A stretch of 54,908 bases of DNA, taken from the NCBI GenBank assembly GCA_028287185.1, contig JAQBQD010000082.1, positions 1 to 54,908 on the forward strand, given 5' to 3'. A program made the position numbers and the translations under genes. Source of the DNA: Gemmatimonadota bacterium (GTDB lineage: Bacteria > Gemmatimonadota > Gemmatimonadetes > Longimicrobiales > Longimicrobiaceae). The notes below the pieces were generated by a model. It did no database searches and was not told where the DNA came from. It saw nothing but the letters and a program-made list of their open reading frames with translations. Below, in pieces: positions 19,801 through 26,329 of this stretch (positions within the stretch are counted from its first letter, which is position 1; each line of letters begins with the position of its first letter).

Positions 19801-20088
19801 CACGGGCGCCATCACCAGCAGCGAAGCCTGCGAGGTGCGCCCGTCCTCCCGCGCCGACTCCAGCTTCTCGGCCGGGGTGCGGGAGCGCGCCGCCGCCACC
19901 TGCGCCTGGCGCCGGGCCCGGGGCTCGGAGACGATGGGGATGTTGAGATCCAGCTTGGCCGCGGCCTCCCGAGCCGCGGGCGCGGGCGCGGGTGCCGCGT
20001 CGGCCGCAGGCTCCGCCGGGGGCGCGGCGACGGCGCCGGGGTGCTGGGGATCGTCCGGATTCGACGGGGCGGGCGGGATCTCGCTCAT
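16867..20088 (-). CDS. membrane-anchored fusion protein with C-terminal DyP-type heme peroxidase domain
   Basis: A 1073-residue protein, about twice the size of an ordinary DyP. Residues about 585-1073 are a DyP-type peroxidase: the GFHDG variant of the GxxDG distal motif at 753-757 and GSHIRRNNPRD at 917-927, where His919 should be the proximal heme ligand. Its catalytic reaction would be peroxide-dependent oxidation. The N-terminal half has an Ala/Pro-rich leader (1-45), an alpha/beta domain (85-260), two adjacent hydrophobic helices (308-330 and 332-355) and a second domain (385-555). The strings LLFSTDFDG (173-181) and LVFFSNFDGSWENYLGDF (449-466) look like duplicated halves of one unknown fold split around the membrane hairpin. 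No Tat or Sec signal is seen. It is divergent from a cytochrome P450 gene, suggesting a joint oxidative pathway, possibly on a lipid. Confidence 0.88.
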   Translation of the reverse strand: MSEIPPAPSNPDDPQHPGAVAAPPAEPAADAAPAPAPAAREAAAKLDLNIPIVSEPRARRQAQVAAARSRTPAEKLESAREDGRTSQASLLVMAPVRPGDVDDLKALLQEVANPSDGGDFEVNAIIPFARLRTVHYARILLHAPSPSPDAPIPRFPPPDGVPQASGPAIPPKLLFSTDFDGPLDAHVDELLDVAGPGLDRVFGFCDGWPGHRNRAGVHDFVLLHRVPSNTFYTGTMHRSVDQIHREAELHDAIEGYLDREAGAPGFGTDPVAIRNRVREWVFAQPGLAWARREPGPFPKLLFNPDYLAQAAIGVGIVALAVLAGLLRLVLPTWTAALLATGAVAVVVAGLAFAAWRFLRKLEETDPVIVGCGVKEHTAKLVRTEDRIVQNEMSSVIYIKEPLWFRRPLLKAVLAFINFSARYLSNQGTLAGIPSIHFARWVMVDEGRRLVFFSNFDGSWENYLGDFIDKSHSGLTAVWSNCVGFPRTHGLVGGGATDEQKFKAYSRDSQIPTQVWYSAYRWLSVDNINNNSKVRLGLYGEMTADGAHAWLRRFGGSTNVDNTGAALPASTTASTTPRPAPGPAVEVEDVQGLVARSFNALRHADYVPVYLPDDAAGGRAWVGEMADAVTSGAKRGAVVVKEGHALNLAFTGAGLEKLGMDAGALETFPREFTEGMTTAHRQRTLGDDGDSAPELWAWGAPGRDVHAMLFVFAATPERLGEMVAGENDRAARHGVRLGSPLGSIMLEADKEHFGFHDGIAQPRIAGFRAPDDGESPSPTEGVVPAGEVVLGYANAYGELPDSPSVPDTPGARQVLPVAPADPDAAPGTRPRLDLGRNGSYVVFRQLEQRVQAFWRFLDAQARADAEQRKRLGAKMVGRWPNGAPLELFPDAEPAVFDPKSANDFMYSGDERGDRCPLGSHIRRNNPRDGQQPGPAGSLLVADRHRLLRRGRAYGQPLAPSFDPADILSAEGPDTGRGLQFICFNTDLGRQFEFVQGTWVNSRKFDGLYADPDPVIGPHVDPATAPHPEQVTIFTEQRCPVRHRVHGVPRFVTTVGGAYLFMPGMRALRYLARLD

Positions 20089-20563
20089 TGCCGGGAGCTC
20101 CAGCGTGGCGGCGGGGATTGCCGGCGGAAAGCGGGGAGGGAAAGCCGGCGGGGAGCCGGACCGCGGGCGGAGCGCGAAGGGCTCCCGCCAGGACGGACCG
20201 GAGTGTGGATACAGCCGTTTACCGCAAATCCGGTTCCGCGGCAGCTCCCCCGGAGACATTTTCGAAACCGATTGGGACGCAAGCGTTTGCGTGCGCACCG
20301 GCCGCGTTCGGGGGCCGTTCCGGTCGCGCCGGCGGGACAGCCGCGCCCCAGAGGGTGGGGCACCGCGGGGTCAGTCGCCGCGCCCGAGGCTCGTAGGGAG
20401 CGCATCCGTCGATCCGCGCGTGGATCGGAAAGATTGTCGTGTCCGGGTAGCGCGGTTATCATGCGACGGCCTGGCCGTGTCGCCCGGGCCGCAGGAATCC
20501 CCCGATCGTCCTTCCCCGCCGCATCCCCCACACTCTCGCCCCGAGAGAAAGGGCCGGTCCCCC
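20089..20563. other. divergent regulatory region of the DyP fusion / P450 pair
   Basis: A 475-base non-coding region between two divergent genes. It must hold both promoters; the AT-richer stretch near 20220-20290 (GTTTACCGCAAATCC, ATTTTCGAAACCG) is the likeliest place. No regulator gene adjoins it. Confidence 0.5.
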
Positions 20564-21862
20564 GTGAGCACCCTGACGCCCTCCGCCCCCGTCGTCCCGA
20601 GCGCGCGGCCCGCCCCCACGCCACCTTCGCCCAACGCGCAGGGGGGGATCGGGCTCCGCCTGAAGCGCATGCTCTTCTTCGCCCTCACGGGCGGCGGCGT
20701 GCTGCGCGCGATCTTCGCCGTGCTGCGGCGGTTCGCGCCCATCGCGCGCATCGGCGGCCGCGTGGTCGTCAGCCGCCACGCCGACGTGCTGGACGTGCTG
20801 GCGCGCGACGAGGACTTCATCCTCGGGCCGGTGAACGGGCCCTCCATCGACCGCATCAACGGCCCCTTCATCCTGGCGATGGACCGCGGGCCCGAGTACG
20901 ACCGCGACCACGCCGCCCTGCGCGCCTGCGCCCGACGCGAGGACGCCGAGCGCATCCGCCGCCTCGCCCGTGACGCATGCGCCCGCGCCGTGGACGCCGC
21001 CCGGCCGCGGCGGAGCATCGAGGCCGTGCAGGAGCTGACGCGCGCGGTGCCGGCGGAGCTGGTGGAGCGCTACTTCGGCTTTCCGGGACCCGACCGGGCC
21101 ACGCTCCAGCGCTGGCTGCGCAACCTCTTCCAGGACGCCTTCGCCAACCCGCTGGACGATCCCTTCGTGCGCGTCGCCGCCGTCCGGACCGCGGCCGATC
21201 TCAAGGCGTGGGCGCTTCCCGAGATCGCCCGCCGCCGCGCCGCGGGCACGGCCGGCGACGACGACGTGCTGGGCCGCCTGATCGCCCTGGCCCCGGAGCA
21301 TCCGTACGCGGACGACGACTGGGTGCGCCGCAACATCGCCGGCGTGGTGGTCGGCGCCGTCGACACCATCTCGCGGTTCAGCATCCTGGCCCTCGACGAG
21401 CTTCTGCGCCGCCCGCGCGAGCTCGCGGGCGCCCAGGCCGCCGCGCAGGCCGGCGACCTGGACCGCGTGCGGCAGTACGCGTGGGAGGCCGTGCGCTTCA
21501 ACCCGCACACCCCGCTCATGGCCCGCCGCTCCGCCCGCGCCGTGGAGGTCGGCGCCGGCACGCCCCGCGCGCGCGCGGTCCCGGCGGGCACCTCCATCGC
21601 CGTCGGTACCCTGTCCGCCATGTTCGACCCGGACGGCTTCCCGGATCCGGGCCGCTTCCGCATCGACCGCGACGTGCGCTCGTACCTGCACTTCGGCTGG
21701 GGGATGCACCAGTGCTTCGGCCTGGGCGTCAACCTCGTCGTCATCCCCGAGATCATGGCCGCCCTCCTCCGCCTTCCCAACCTGCGCCGAGCCCCCGGCC
21801 GCGCCGGCCGCGTCGCCCTCGACGGCCCCTTCCCCGAGCGCCTGGTCCTTCACTTCGACTGA
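20564..21862 (+). CDS. cytochrome P450
   Basis: A 432-residue heme-thiolate enzyme. The GTG at 20564 opens MSTLTPSAPV; an ATG near residue 36 is possible. A hydrophobic segment MLFFALTGGGVLRAIFAVL may tether it to the membrane. Diagnostic features: I-helix GAVDT with Asp267-Thr268, the K-helix ExxR pair Glu308 and Arg311 (WEAVRFNPHTP), and the heme-binding loop FGWGMHQCFG with the ligand Cys384. The loop deviates from the textbook FxxGxxxCxG only slightly (FGWGMHQCFG fits). No ferredoxin or reductase gene is nearby, so electrons come from elsewhere or it uses peroxide. It shares a 475-base divergent regulatory region with the DyP fusion gene, and a 13-bp terminator follows. Confidence 0.92.
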   Translation: MSTLTPSAPVVPSARPAPTPPSPNAQGGIGLRLKRMLFFALTGGGVLRAIFAVLRRFAPIARIGGRVVVSRHADVLDVLARDEDFILGPVNGPSIDRINGPFILAMDRGPEYDRDHAALRACARREDAERIRRLARDACARAVDAARPRRSIEAVQELTRAVPAELVERYFGFPGPDRATLQRWLRNLFQDAFANPLDDPFVRVAAVRTAADLKAWALPEIARRRAAGTAGDDDVLGRLIALAPEHPYADDDWVRRNIAGVVVGAVDTISRFSILALDELLRRPRELAGAQAAAQAGDLDRVRQYAWEAVRFNPHTPLMARRSARAVEVGAGTPRARAVPAGTSIAVGTLSAMFDPDGFPDPGRFRIDRDVRSYLHFGWGMHQCFGLGVNLVVIPEIMAALLRLPNLRRAPGRAGRVALDGPFPERLVLHFD

Positions 21863-21914
21863 TAGGGACGCTCTCCTCGTCCGATCGACGGGTGCCACCG
21901 GCCGAACGCATCAA

Positions 21915-21944
21915 GGGGCGGCGATCCACGCGGATCGCCGCCCC
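21915..21944 (+). terminator. terminator after the P450 gene
   Basis: A perfect 13-bp stem (21915-21927 with 21932-21944) with a 4-base loop, 52 bases after the P450 stop and followed by a mixed C/T stretch. Confidence 0.75.
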
Positions 21945-22017
21945 TCCATCGCCTTCCACCGAATTCCGACGTCGACTGCTCTCCATCCGCGCGACTGCCC
22001 GCGCCGCGAGGAGCGAG

Positions 22018-22069
22018 CCCACGAAGGTGGGCGGATCTGCCGTCGCAGCCCCGGGATTCATCCCGAGGA
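22018..22069 (+). repeat. interspersed two-hairpin repeat, copy A
   Basis: A roughly 52-base unit made of hairpin CCCAC-GAAG-GTGGG, a conserved linker with TGCCGTCGCAGCCCC, and hairpin CGGGAT-TCA-TCCCG followed by AGG. A clearly related copy is at 50388-50440 in the same orientation. Both lie in non-coding DNA between genes. It resembles a REP/BIME-like palindromic unit. Confidence 0.6.
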
Positions 22070-22139
22070 CGCGAGGCGCCCGCCGACACGTGGGGACGCC
22101 CCGGCCTCGCCGCCGTCGAGTTAGGTCCAGCACGAATCC

Positions 22140-22165
22140 GGGGGACGATCGCGTGATCGTCCCCC
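22140..22165 (-). terminator. terminator originally downstream of the small membrane protein gene
   Basis: A perfect 11-bp stem GGGGGACGATC / GATCGTCCCCC (22140-22150 with 22155-22165) with a GCGT loop. Removing the insertion sequence would put it about 30 bases after the stop of the gene ending at 23334, so it is probably the native operon terminator now displaced by the IS. Confidence 0.65.
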
Positions 22166-22191
22166 GCTCGATGTTCCGCGGACCCGTGAGC

Positions 22192-23277
22192 CTAGTGTAG
22201 TGAGTTCAAAGTCTGCTTGGCTTTCGCGACCTTGTCGAGGATGTGCTGCACCGTAGCTGTCCAAACGAAGGGTTTGGGTGAGCGGTTGCGGTTCTCGATG
22301 TAGGCCTTGATGGCGGCAATCAGCTGGTCCACACTGGTAACGGCGAGGCGCCTCAGCTGTCGTTGGGTGAGCTCCCCGAAGAACCGCTCGACCAGGTTGA
22401 GCCAGGAAGAGCTGGTCGGGGTGAAGTGGAAATGAACCCGGGGGTTCTTGGCCAGCCACTCGGCGACCGCTGCGTGCTTGTGGGCGGAGGCATTGTCGAG
22501 GATGAAATGCACCTCAAGGCTCGGAGCGACGCTGGCCACCACCTTCTTGGCGAAACGGAGGAACTCCTGGTGCCGCTGTCGCGCCATGCATTCGCCGATG
22601 ATTTCGCCACTGCTGACGTTCAGCGCGCTGAAGAGCGTTGTGGTCCCATATCGCTTGTAGTCGTGTGTCATGGTCCCCGCCCGCCCCTTCTTCAGCGGCA
22701 GCCCGGGTTGCGTACGGTCCAAGGCTTGGATCTGCGTCTTCGCATCCACCGAGAAGACGATCGCGCGTTCCGGCGGACAGAGGTAGAGGCCCACCACGTC
22801 GTGCAGCTTTGCCACGAACTGCGGGTCCTGCGAGACCTTGAACGTCTCGACCCGGTGAGGCTGGAGCCCGTGGGCCTTCCAGACCCGCCCGATCGTCGAC
22901 GCGCTCACCCCCGCGACCGGAGCGAGCGTGCGCCGGCTCCAGTGCGTGCCCGCACCCGCCGGAGGGCCCTGCTGTGTCAGCCGCACGATCTCGCCTTCTT
23001 TCTCCGCCGAGATCTCCCGCGGCCGGCCAGAACGCGGAAGATCCTTCAGCAGCGCTTCGATTCCACCCGCCTCGTAGCGGTCCAGCCACATCTTTACCGT
23101 GGGCTGGCTCACGCCGACCAAGGCGCAGATCGCGTCGCTCTTCTGACCGTCGGCGGACGCGAGCACGATCCGAGCACGCTCAACGACTCGCTGCGGTGCG
23201 GTGCGCGTGCGGATTACTCGCTCCAACTCGGAGAGGTCTCCATCGCGCAGCTTGATCTTTCGAATAGGCATGGGCAT
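22192..23277 (-). CDS. IS630 family transposase
   Basis: A DDE-type transposase of about 361 residues, counted from the ATG at 23277 (MPMPIRKIKLRDGDL). A second ATG two codons later and a GTG at 23286 are alternatives; no ribosome site is visible. N-terminal helix-turn-helix domains (RTAPQRVVERARIVL, AICALVGVSQPTVKMWLDRY, then AGVSASTIGRVWKAHGL) bind the ends. The catalytic core follows, with FSVDAKTQIQALDRTQP (first Asp), VHFILDNASAHKH (second Asp) and HFTPTSSSWLNLVERFFGELT (Glu). The final codon is the last triplet of the element; the TAG stop is supplied by the TA target duplication plus one flanking base. All key residues are present, so it should be active. Confidence 0.95.
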   Translation of the reverse strand: MPMPIRKIKLRDGDLSELERVIRTRTAPQRVVERARIVLASADGQKSDAICALVGVSQPTVKMWLDRYEAGGIEALLKDLPRSGRPREISAEKEGEIVRLTQQGPPAGAGTHWSRRTLAPVAGVSASTIGRVWKAHGLQPHRVETFKVSQDPQFVAKLHDVVGLYLCPPERAIVFSVDAKTQIQALDRTQPGLPLKKGRAGTMTHDYKRYGTTTLFSALNVSSGEIIGECMARQRHQEFLRFAKKVVASVAPSLEVHFILDNASAHKHAAVAEWLAKNPRVHFHFTPTSSSWLNLVERFFGELTQRQLRRLAVTSVDQLIAAIKAYIENRNRSPKPFVWTATVQHILDKVAKAKQTLNSLH

Positions 23278-23334
23278 ACCGCACAATCTAACGTGCAGTA
23301 TCTAAATACCAAATACATTTCTAACGCACTACAC
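22195..23334 (-). mobile_element. IS630-family insertion sequence, complete, with TA target duplication
   Basis: A 1140-bp element. The ends are imperfect inverted repeats: GTGTAGTGAGTT at the left and, read inward from the right, GTGTAGTGCGTT (11 of 12 match). TA dinucleotides at 22193-22194 and 23335-23336 are the target duplication expected for IS630. The original target reads CTAG. One intact transposase gene on the minus strand fills the element. The inner right end is AT-rich (TATCTAAATACCAAATACATTTCTAACGC), unlike the surrounding DNA. The intact ORF and clean duplication suggest a recent insertion. Confidence 0.9.
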
Positions 23335-23591
23335 TAGACCCGCGAATCCAGCCACGCGTCGTCGGCCGACATGGGCGCCGCGCGGCGAAGCGGGGTGCGG
23401 GTGCAGCCTCCGCCTCCGCCCAGCACCTTCACGGCCACGAAACCGATCAGGACGATCGGCAGGAGCTTCATCGCGAGCACCCCCAGCACGACCACGCCGC
23501 CGACCGCCAGGCCGAAGAGCGCGGCGACCATCGCGAAGGCCACGATTCCCAGCACCGCGACCACGAGCAGGACGGCGAGAGCGGCGATCAT
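23334..23591 (-). CDS. small membrane protein at the end of the sigma-factor operon
   Basis: An 85-residue protein. The ATG at 23591 lies 8 bases after a GGAGG ribosome site; the earlier GTG at 23597 is too close to that site. Residues 1-60 are almost wholly hydrophobic (MIAALAVLLVVAVLGIVAFAM and on), enough for two membrane passes, followed by a short Gly-rich and charged tail (VLGGGGGCTRTPLRRAAP). I recognise no family. It follows the LiaF-like gene by 25 bases and probably belongs to its operon. The IS630 element sits exactly inside its TAG stop codon and regenerates it, so the protein is unchanged, but its terminator is now over 1.1 kb away. Confidence 0.65.
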   Translation of the reverse strand: MIAALAVLLVVAVLGIVAFAMVAALFGLAVGGVVVLGVLAMKLLPIVLIGFVAVKVLGGGGGCTRTPLRRAAPMSADDAWLDSRV

Positions 23592-23616
23592 GGTCACAAC
23601 CTCCGTTGGTGTGGTT

Positions 23617-24474
23617 TCAGTCCGTGAACTCGACGCCGATGGAGCCGAAGGCGGCGTCGATGTCCACCGTGAGCCTGTGCGCGGCCGAGTCCCAGTTGCG
23701 CGAGTACCAGGCGTCGCCGCGCTTCACCATGTCCGCGTGGTCGAAGCTGGCCAGGAACGAATCCTTGGTGATGCGCACGCCCAAGCCGCGGGGAAAGCGC
23801 AGCGCCAGCGACCCCACCCCCATCTCCAGCTTCGCCGAGGCGTCGCGCGTCCAGGCCCCGCCGAAGTCCAGCGTCGCGCTGCCCACGCCGCCCTCGAACT
23901 CGAAGCGTGCGGCGTGCGTGTTGCCCAGGCCGGTGGCCACGAACTGCGCCGCCCCCGCCTGCATGCGCACCAGGTCCGCGTCGATGCGGTTGGGCGCAGC
24001 GAACGACACCCGCGTGTCGCTGGCCCCCGTCGCCAGGCGCAGGCGCCGCAGCGACAGGCCGCCCAGGTCCAGGTCCGCCTCGCCCGCGCCGAACTCCAAG
24101 TTCAGGTCGACGGGCACGTCGGCGTTCAGGTTCACGGTGGCGTGCCCGCCGCGCATGCGCGACGAGCTGCGCCCCTCGCGCTCCTGCATGGCCAGCCGCA
24201 GCGACCCGGTGGCGCGGTCGTACTCCGTGACGGGGCGAACCCGGTCGGCCTCGTACTGCATCTCGAAGCGGTACAGCAGGTCCGCCGCCGAGGGCTCCAC
24301 GCGCAGGCGCCCGGCGCCGTACTCCACCTTGACGTTCAGGCTGCGCTCCCCCGACCGCTGGCGCGCCGAGCTGACGGTGCGCCAGGTGGTCTGCGAGTGC
24401 AGCGGCTCCGCGGCCGCCAGCGCCGCGCCGGCGGCCAGGGCCAGCAGGACGCGGGTCGCGAGGCGGTCAAACAT
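23617..24474 (-). CDS. LiaF/DUF4097-like secreted beta-rich (toastrack) protein
   Basis: A 285-residue protein beginning with ATG at 24474, overlapping the upstream gene by 8 bases. A signal peptide (MFDRLATRVLLALAAGAALAAAEPLHS) is followed by a repetitive beta structure: VEYGAGRLRVEPS, LNADVPVDLNLEFGAGEADLDLGGLSLRRLRLATGASD, and FEGGVGSATLDFGGAW. The 'G-G-A/V-x-L-D-G' rungs are characteristic of the C-terminal domain of LiaF-type and DUF4097 adhesin-like 'toastrack' proteins. LiaF proteins modulate cell-envelope stress signalling. It is translationally coupled to the bactofilin-like membrane protein upstream and belongs to an ECF sigma operon, so an envelope-sensing role is a fair inference. 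Confidence 0.75.
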   Translation of the reverse strand: MFDRLATRVLLALAAGAALAAAEPLHSQTTWRTVSSARQRSGERSLNVKVEYGAGRLRVEPSAADLLYRFEMQYEADRVRPVTEYDRATGSLRLAMQEREGRSSSRMRGGHATVNLNADVPVDLNLEFGAGEADLDLGGLSLRRLRLATGASDTRVSFAAPNRIDADLVRMQAGAAQFVATGLGNTHAARFEFEGGVGSATLDFGGAWTRDASAKLEMGVGSLALRFPRGLGVRITKDSFLASFDHADMVKRGDAWYSRNWDSAAHRLTVDIDAAFGSIGVEFTD

Positions 24475-25624
24475 GGCCGCCACCCGCCGCCGGGGCGTCG
24501 AACGCGGGGTCCGCATCCAGGATGGGATCGAACGGGGCCCGGCGGCGGGGCCACACCCACCACCCCCCGGCCCGCGTCAGGATCACGCCGCCCGCGCCCA
24601 CCATCGCCGCCACCCAGAGCAGCGCCCCCGCGAAGAACTCCAGGATGTCGCCCAGGAAGCTCAGGAAGCCCGTCATCTGCAGCAGGTGCGCGGCCGCCAT
24701 GGGGGCCAGCAGCAGCCCCAGCCCGGTCAGGATGTAGGTGTAGCCGTTGCGGCGGTGGGGCTCCAGCGAGCCGTGCAGCTCGGCCGTGCGCTCGCCCACC
24801 GCGTGCGCCGCGGCCAGCAGGCCCAGCGCCGAGGCACCCGCCACCGCCAGCCCGAAGGCCGGCACGGCCACGAAGAGCACGGGGATGCCGATCAGCGTCA
24901 CGCAGAGCGCCACCACCATCACCACGAAGGCGGGCAGCACCAGGAACCCGGCGGCGATGCCCACGCCCGCCGTGCGGCCCGGCTCGCGGCGCACCGCGTC
25001 GCTCACCGACTCCAGGCGGGGATACGCGTAGAACACCAGCGCCGCGCCCAGCCCCGCCAGCACGATGCCCAGCGCCAGCGTGGAAAGCAGCCCCGAAAGG
25101 CCCTCCCACACGGGCGACGCGAAGCTGCGCCGGAAGTGCAGGCGGCCGGCGGCGTGGGCCGCGGTGCCCGTGGGCTCGGCCGGGGCGGAGCGCGCGTCGG
25201 CGGCGTCCGTCACCCGCATCTCGCCCAGCACGCGGCCGTGGTCGTTCACCAGCGTTCCGCCCCCCGCCACCGTCGCGTCGCCGGCAATCAGGCCGCGGTT
25301 CACGATGCGGCCGCCCGTGACGTGCGCGCTGCCGTCGATGCGCGCGCCGGGGTCCAGCGTCAGGTTCCCGGAGCCGACGGTCACGTCGCCGTGCACGCGG
25401 CCCTGCACCCGCAGGTCGCCGCGCATCACCACCACGCGGCCGTCCACCTCCTCGTTGCGCGCCACCGTCTGGCTGCCGTTCAGCGTCACCCGGTCGCCGG
25501 AGCGCACCACGCCGGGCGTGCCGCCGGCGCGGAGCGTGTCCTGCGCGGCCACGCCCGCGGCGCCCAGCACCAGGATCGCGCCGGTCAGCAGCGCGGCGGG
25601 CATCCTGCCAAGATCAGTGCGCAT
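24467..25624 (-). CDS. bactofilin-like polymer-forming domain fused to a polytopic membrane region
   Basis: A 385-residue protein. The start at 25624 (MRTDLGRM) overlaps the anti-sigma gene by 11 bases; the second ATG eight codons in is an alternative. A signal sequence (ALLTGAILVLGAAGVAAQD) leads to a right-handed beta-helix resembling the bactofilin/polymer-forming cytoskeletal repeat: VVVMRGDLRVQGRVHGDVTVGSGN, then DGSAHVTGGRIVNRGLIAGDATVAGGG. Residues about 170-365 hold five or six hydrophobic helices (SGLLSTLALGIVLAGLGAALVFYAYP; GFLVLPAFVVMVVALCVTLIGIPVLFVAV). The beta-helix would lie outside the cytoplasm. It is sandwiched between anti-sigma and LiaF-like genes, suggesting envelope integrity as its theme. 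Confidence 0.78.
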   Translation of the reverse strand: MRTDLGRMPAALLTGAILVLGAAGVAAQDTLRAGGTPGVVRSGDRVTLNGSQTVARNEEVDGRVVVMRGDLRVQGRVHGDVTVGSGNLTLDPGARIDGSAHVTGGRIVNRGLIAGDATVAGGGTLVNDHGRVLGEMRVTDAADARSAPAEPTGTAAHAAGRLHFRRSFASPVWEGLSGLLSTLALGIVLAGLGAALVFYAYPRLESVSDAVRREPGRTAGVGIAAGFLVLPAFVVMVVALCVTLIGIPVLFVAVPAFGLAVAGASALGLLAAAHAVGERTAELHGSLEPHRRNGYTYILTGLGLLLAPMAAAHLLQMTGFLSFLGDILEFFAGALLWVAAMVGAGGVILTRAGGWWVWPRRRAPFDPILDADPAFDAPAAGGGHV

Positions 25625-26243
25625 GTGTCATCCCCCCCATCGGGGTCCGAAGAAGACGAGCCATCGCCCAGCCCGAGGCGGGCACCGCGATCGCAAGGAC
25701 GAGAGCCGCGGCGGCAAGCTGCTGCGGCGAAAGCGTGCCCACCCCGCGGAAGGTGTCCGCGGCCCACTGCCAGACGCCGCTGCGCACCAGTGCCTCGGCG
25801 CCCCGCGCCAGCAGCGACCACCCGGTGTCGCGCACCCAGCGCCCGCTCATGCCGAGCAGGGCGCCGGGGGAAACCAGCGGGTGGCTGAGGAGCCAGGCCA
25901 GCAGGGCGGCCATGGAGGCCATCGGAGCCACAGACAGCACCCCCATCGCCATCCACCCGCGCACGGTGCGGGGCAGCCAGCGGCGCACCCGTGCCTCGGC
26001 CGGCGCGGCGGCGGGCTGCAACACGACGCGCGCCATCACCGCCTCGGCGAAGCGCGGCGACGGCTCGAAGCGGGGCAGCGACGAGAGCGCCGCCATCACC
26101 GCCCGCGCCGCGTCCAGCTCGCCCGCGCACGGTGCGCAGGCGCGCAGGTGCGCCTCGGCCTGGGTCCGTTCCGCGTGGGAGAGGGAGCCTTCGGCCAGCA
26201 GGTCCAGCGTCCAGTCCGAAAGGTGCGCGTCGGCTTCGTGCAC
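25614..26243 (-). CDS. anti-sigma factor with zinc-finger (zf-HC2) domain
   Basis: A 209-residue regulator starting with GTG at 26243 after a GAGGA ribosome site. Residues 5-45 form the anti-sigma zinc-binding domain with His32, Cys36 and Cys39 (HLRACAPC), which would hold the ECF sigma factor in the cytoplasm. A central membrane segment (GWMAMGVLSVAPMASMAALLAWLLSHP) and a second near the C-terminus (LAAAALVLAIAVPASGWAM) anchor it. It is encoded 86 bases downstream of the sigma factor gene, the classical sigma/anti-sigma order. Release could follow membrane proteolysis or zinc-site oxidation; the sequence does not say which. Confidence 0.85.
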   Translation of the reverse strand: MHEADAHLSDWTLDLLAEGSLSHAERTQAEAHLRACAPCAGELDAARAVMAALSSLPRFEPSPRFAEAVMARVVLQPAAAPAEARVRRWLPRTVRGWMAMGVLSVAPMASMAALLAWLLSHPLVSPGALLGMSGRWVRDTGWSLLARGAEALVRSGVWQWAADTFRGVGTLSPQQLAAAALVLAIAVPASGWAMARLLRTPMGGMTHAH

Positions 26244-26329
26244 GGGGTCCTCGGGATGTGCCGTGTGTTTCGCTCTACGTGGATGGTACGGCGCGGGTGC
26301 GCTCCGGGTTTCAGGCGTGCCGGCGTCGG

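Noticed and set aside
16006..20973. Very long plus-strand open frame opposite the DyP fusion gene
   Set aside because: It runs antisense to a well-supported gene, its translation is Arg/His/Pro-rich without motifs, and such frames are expected in GC-rich DNA because stops are rare.
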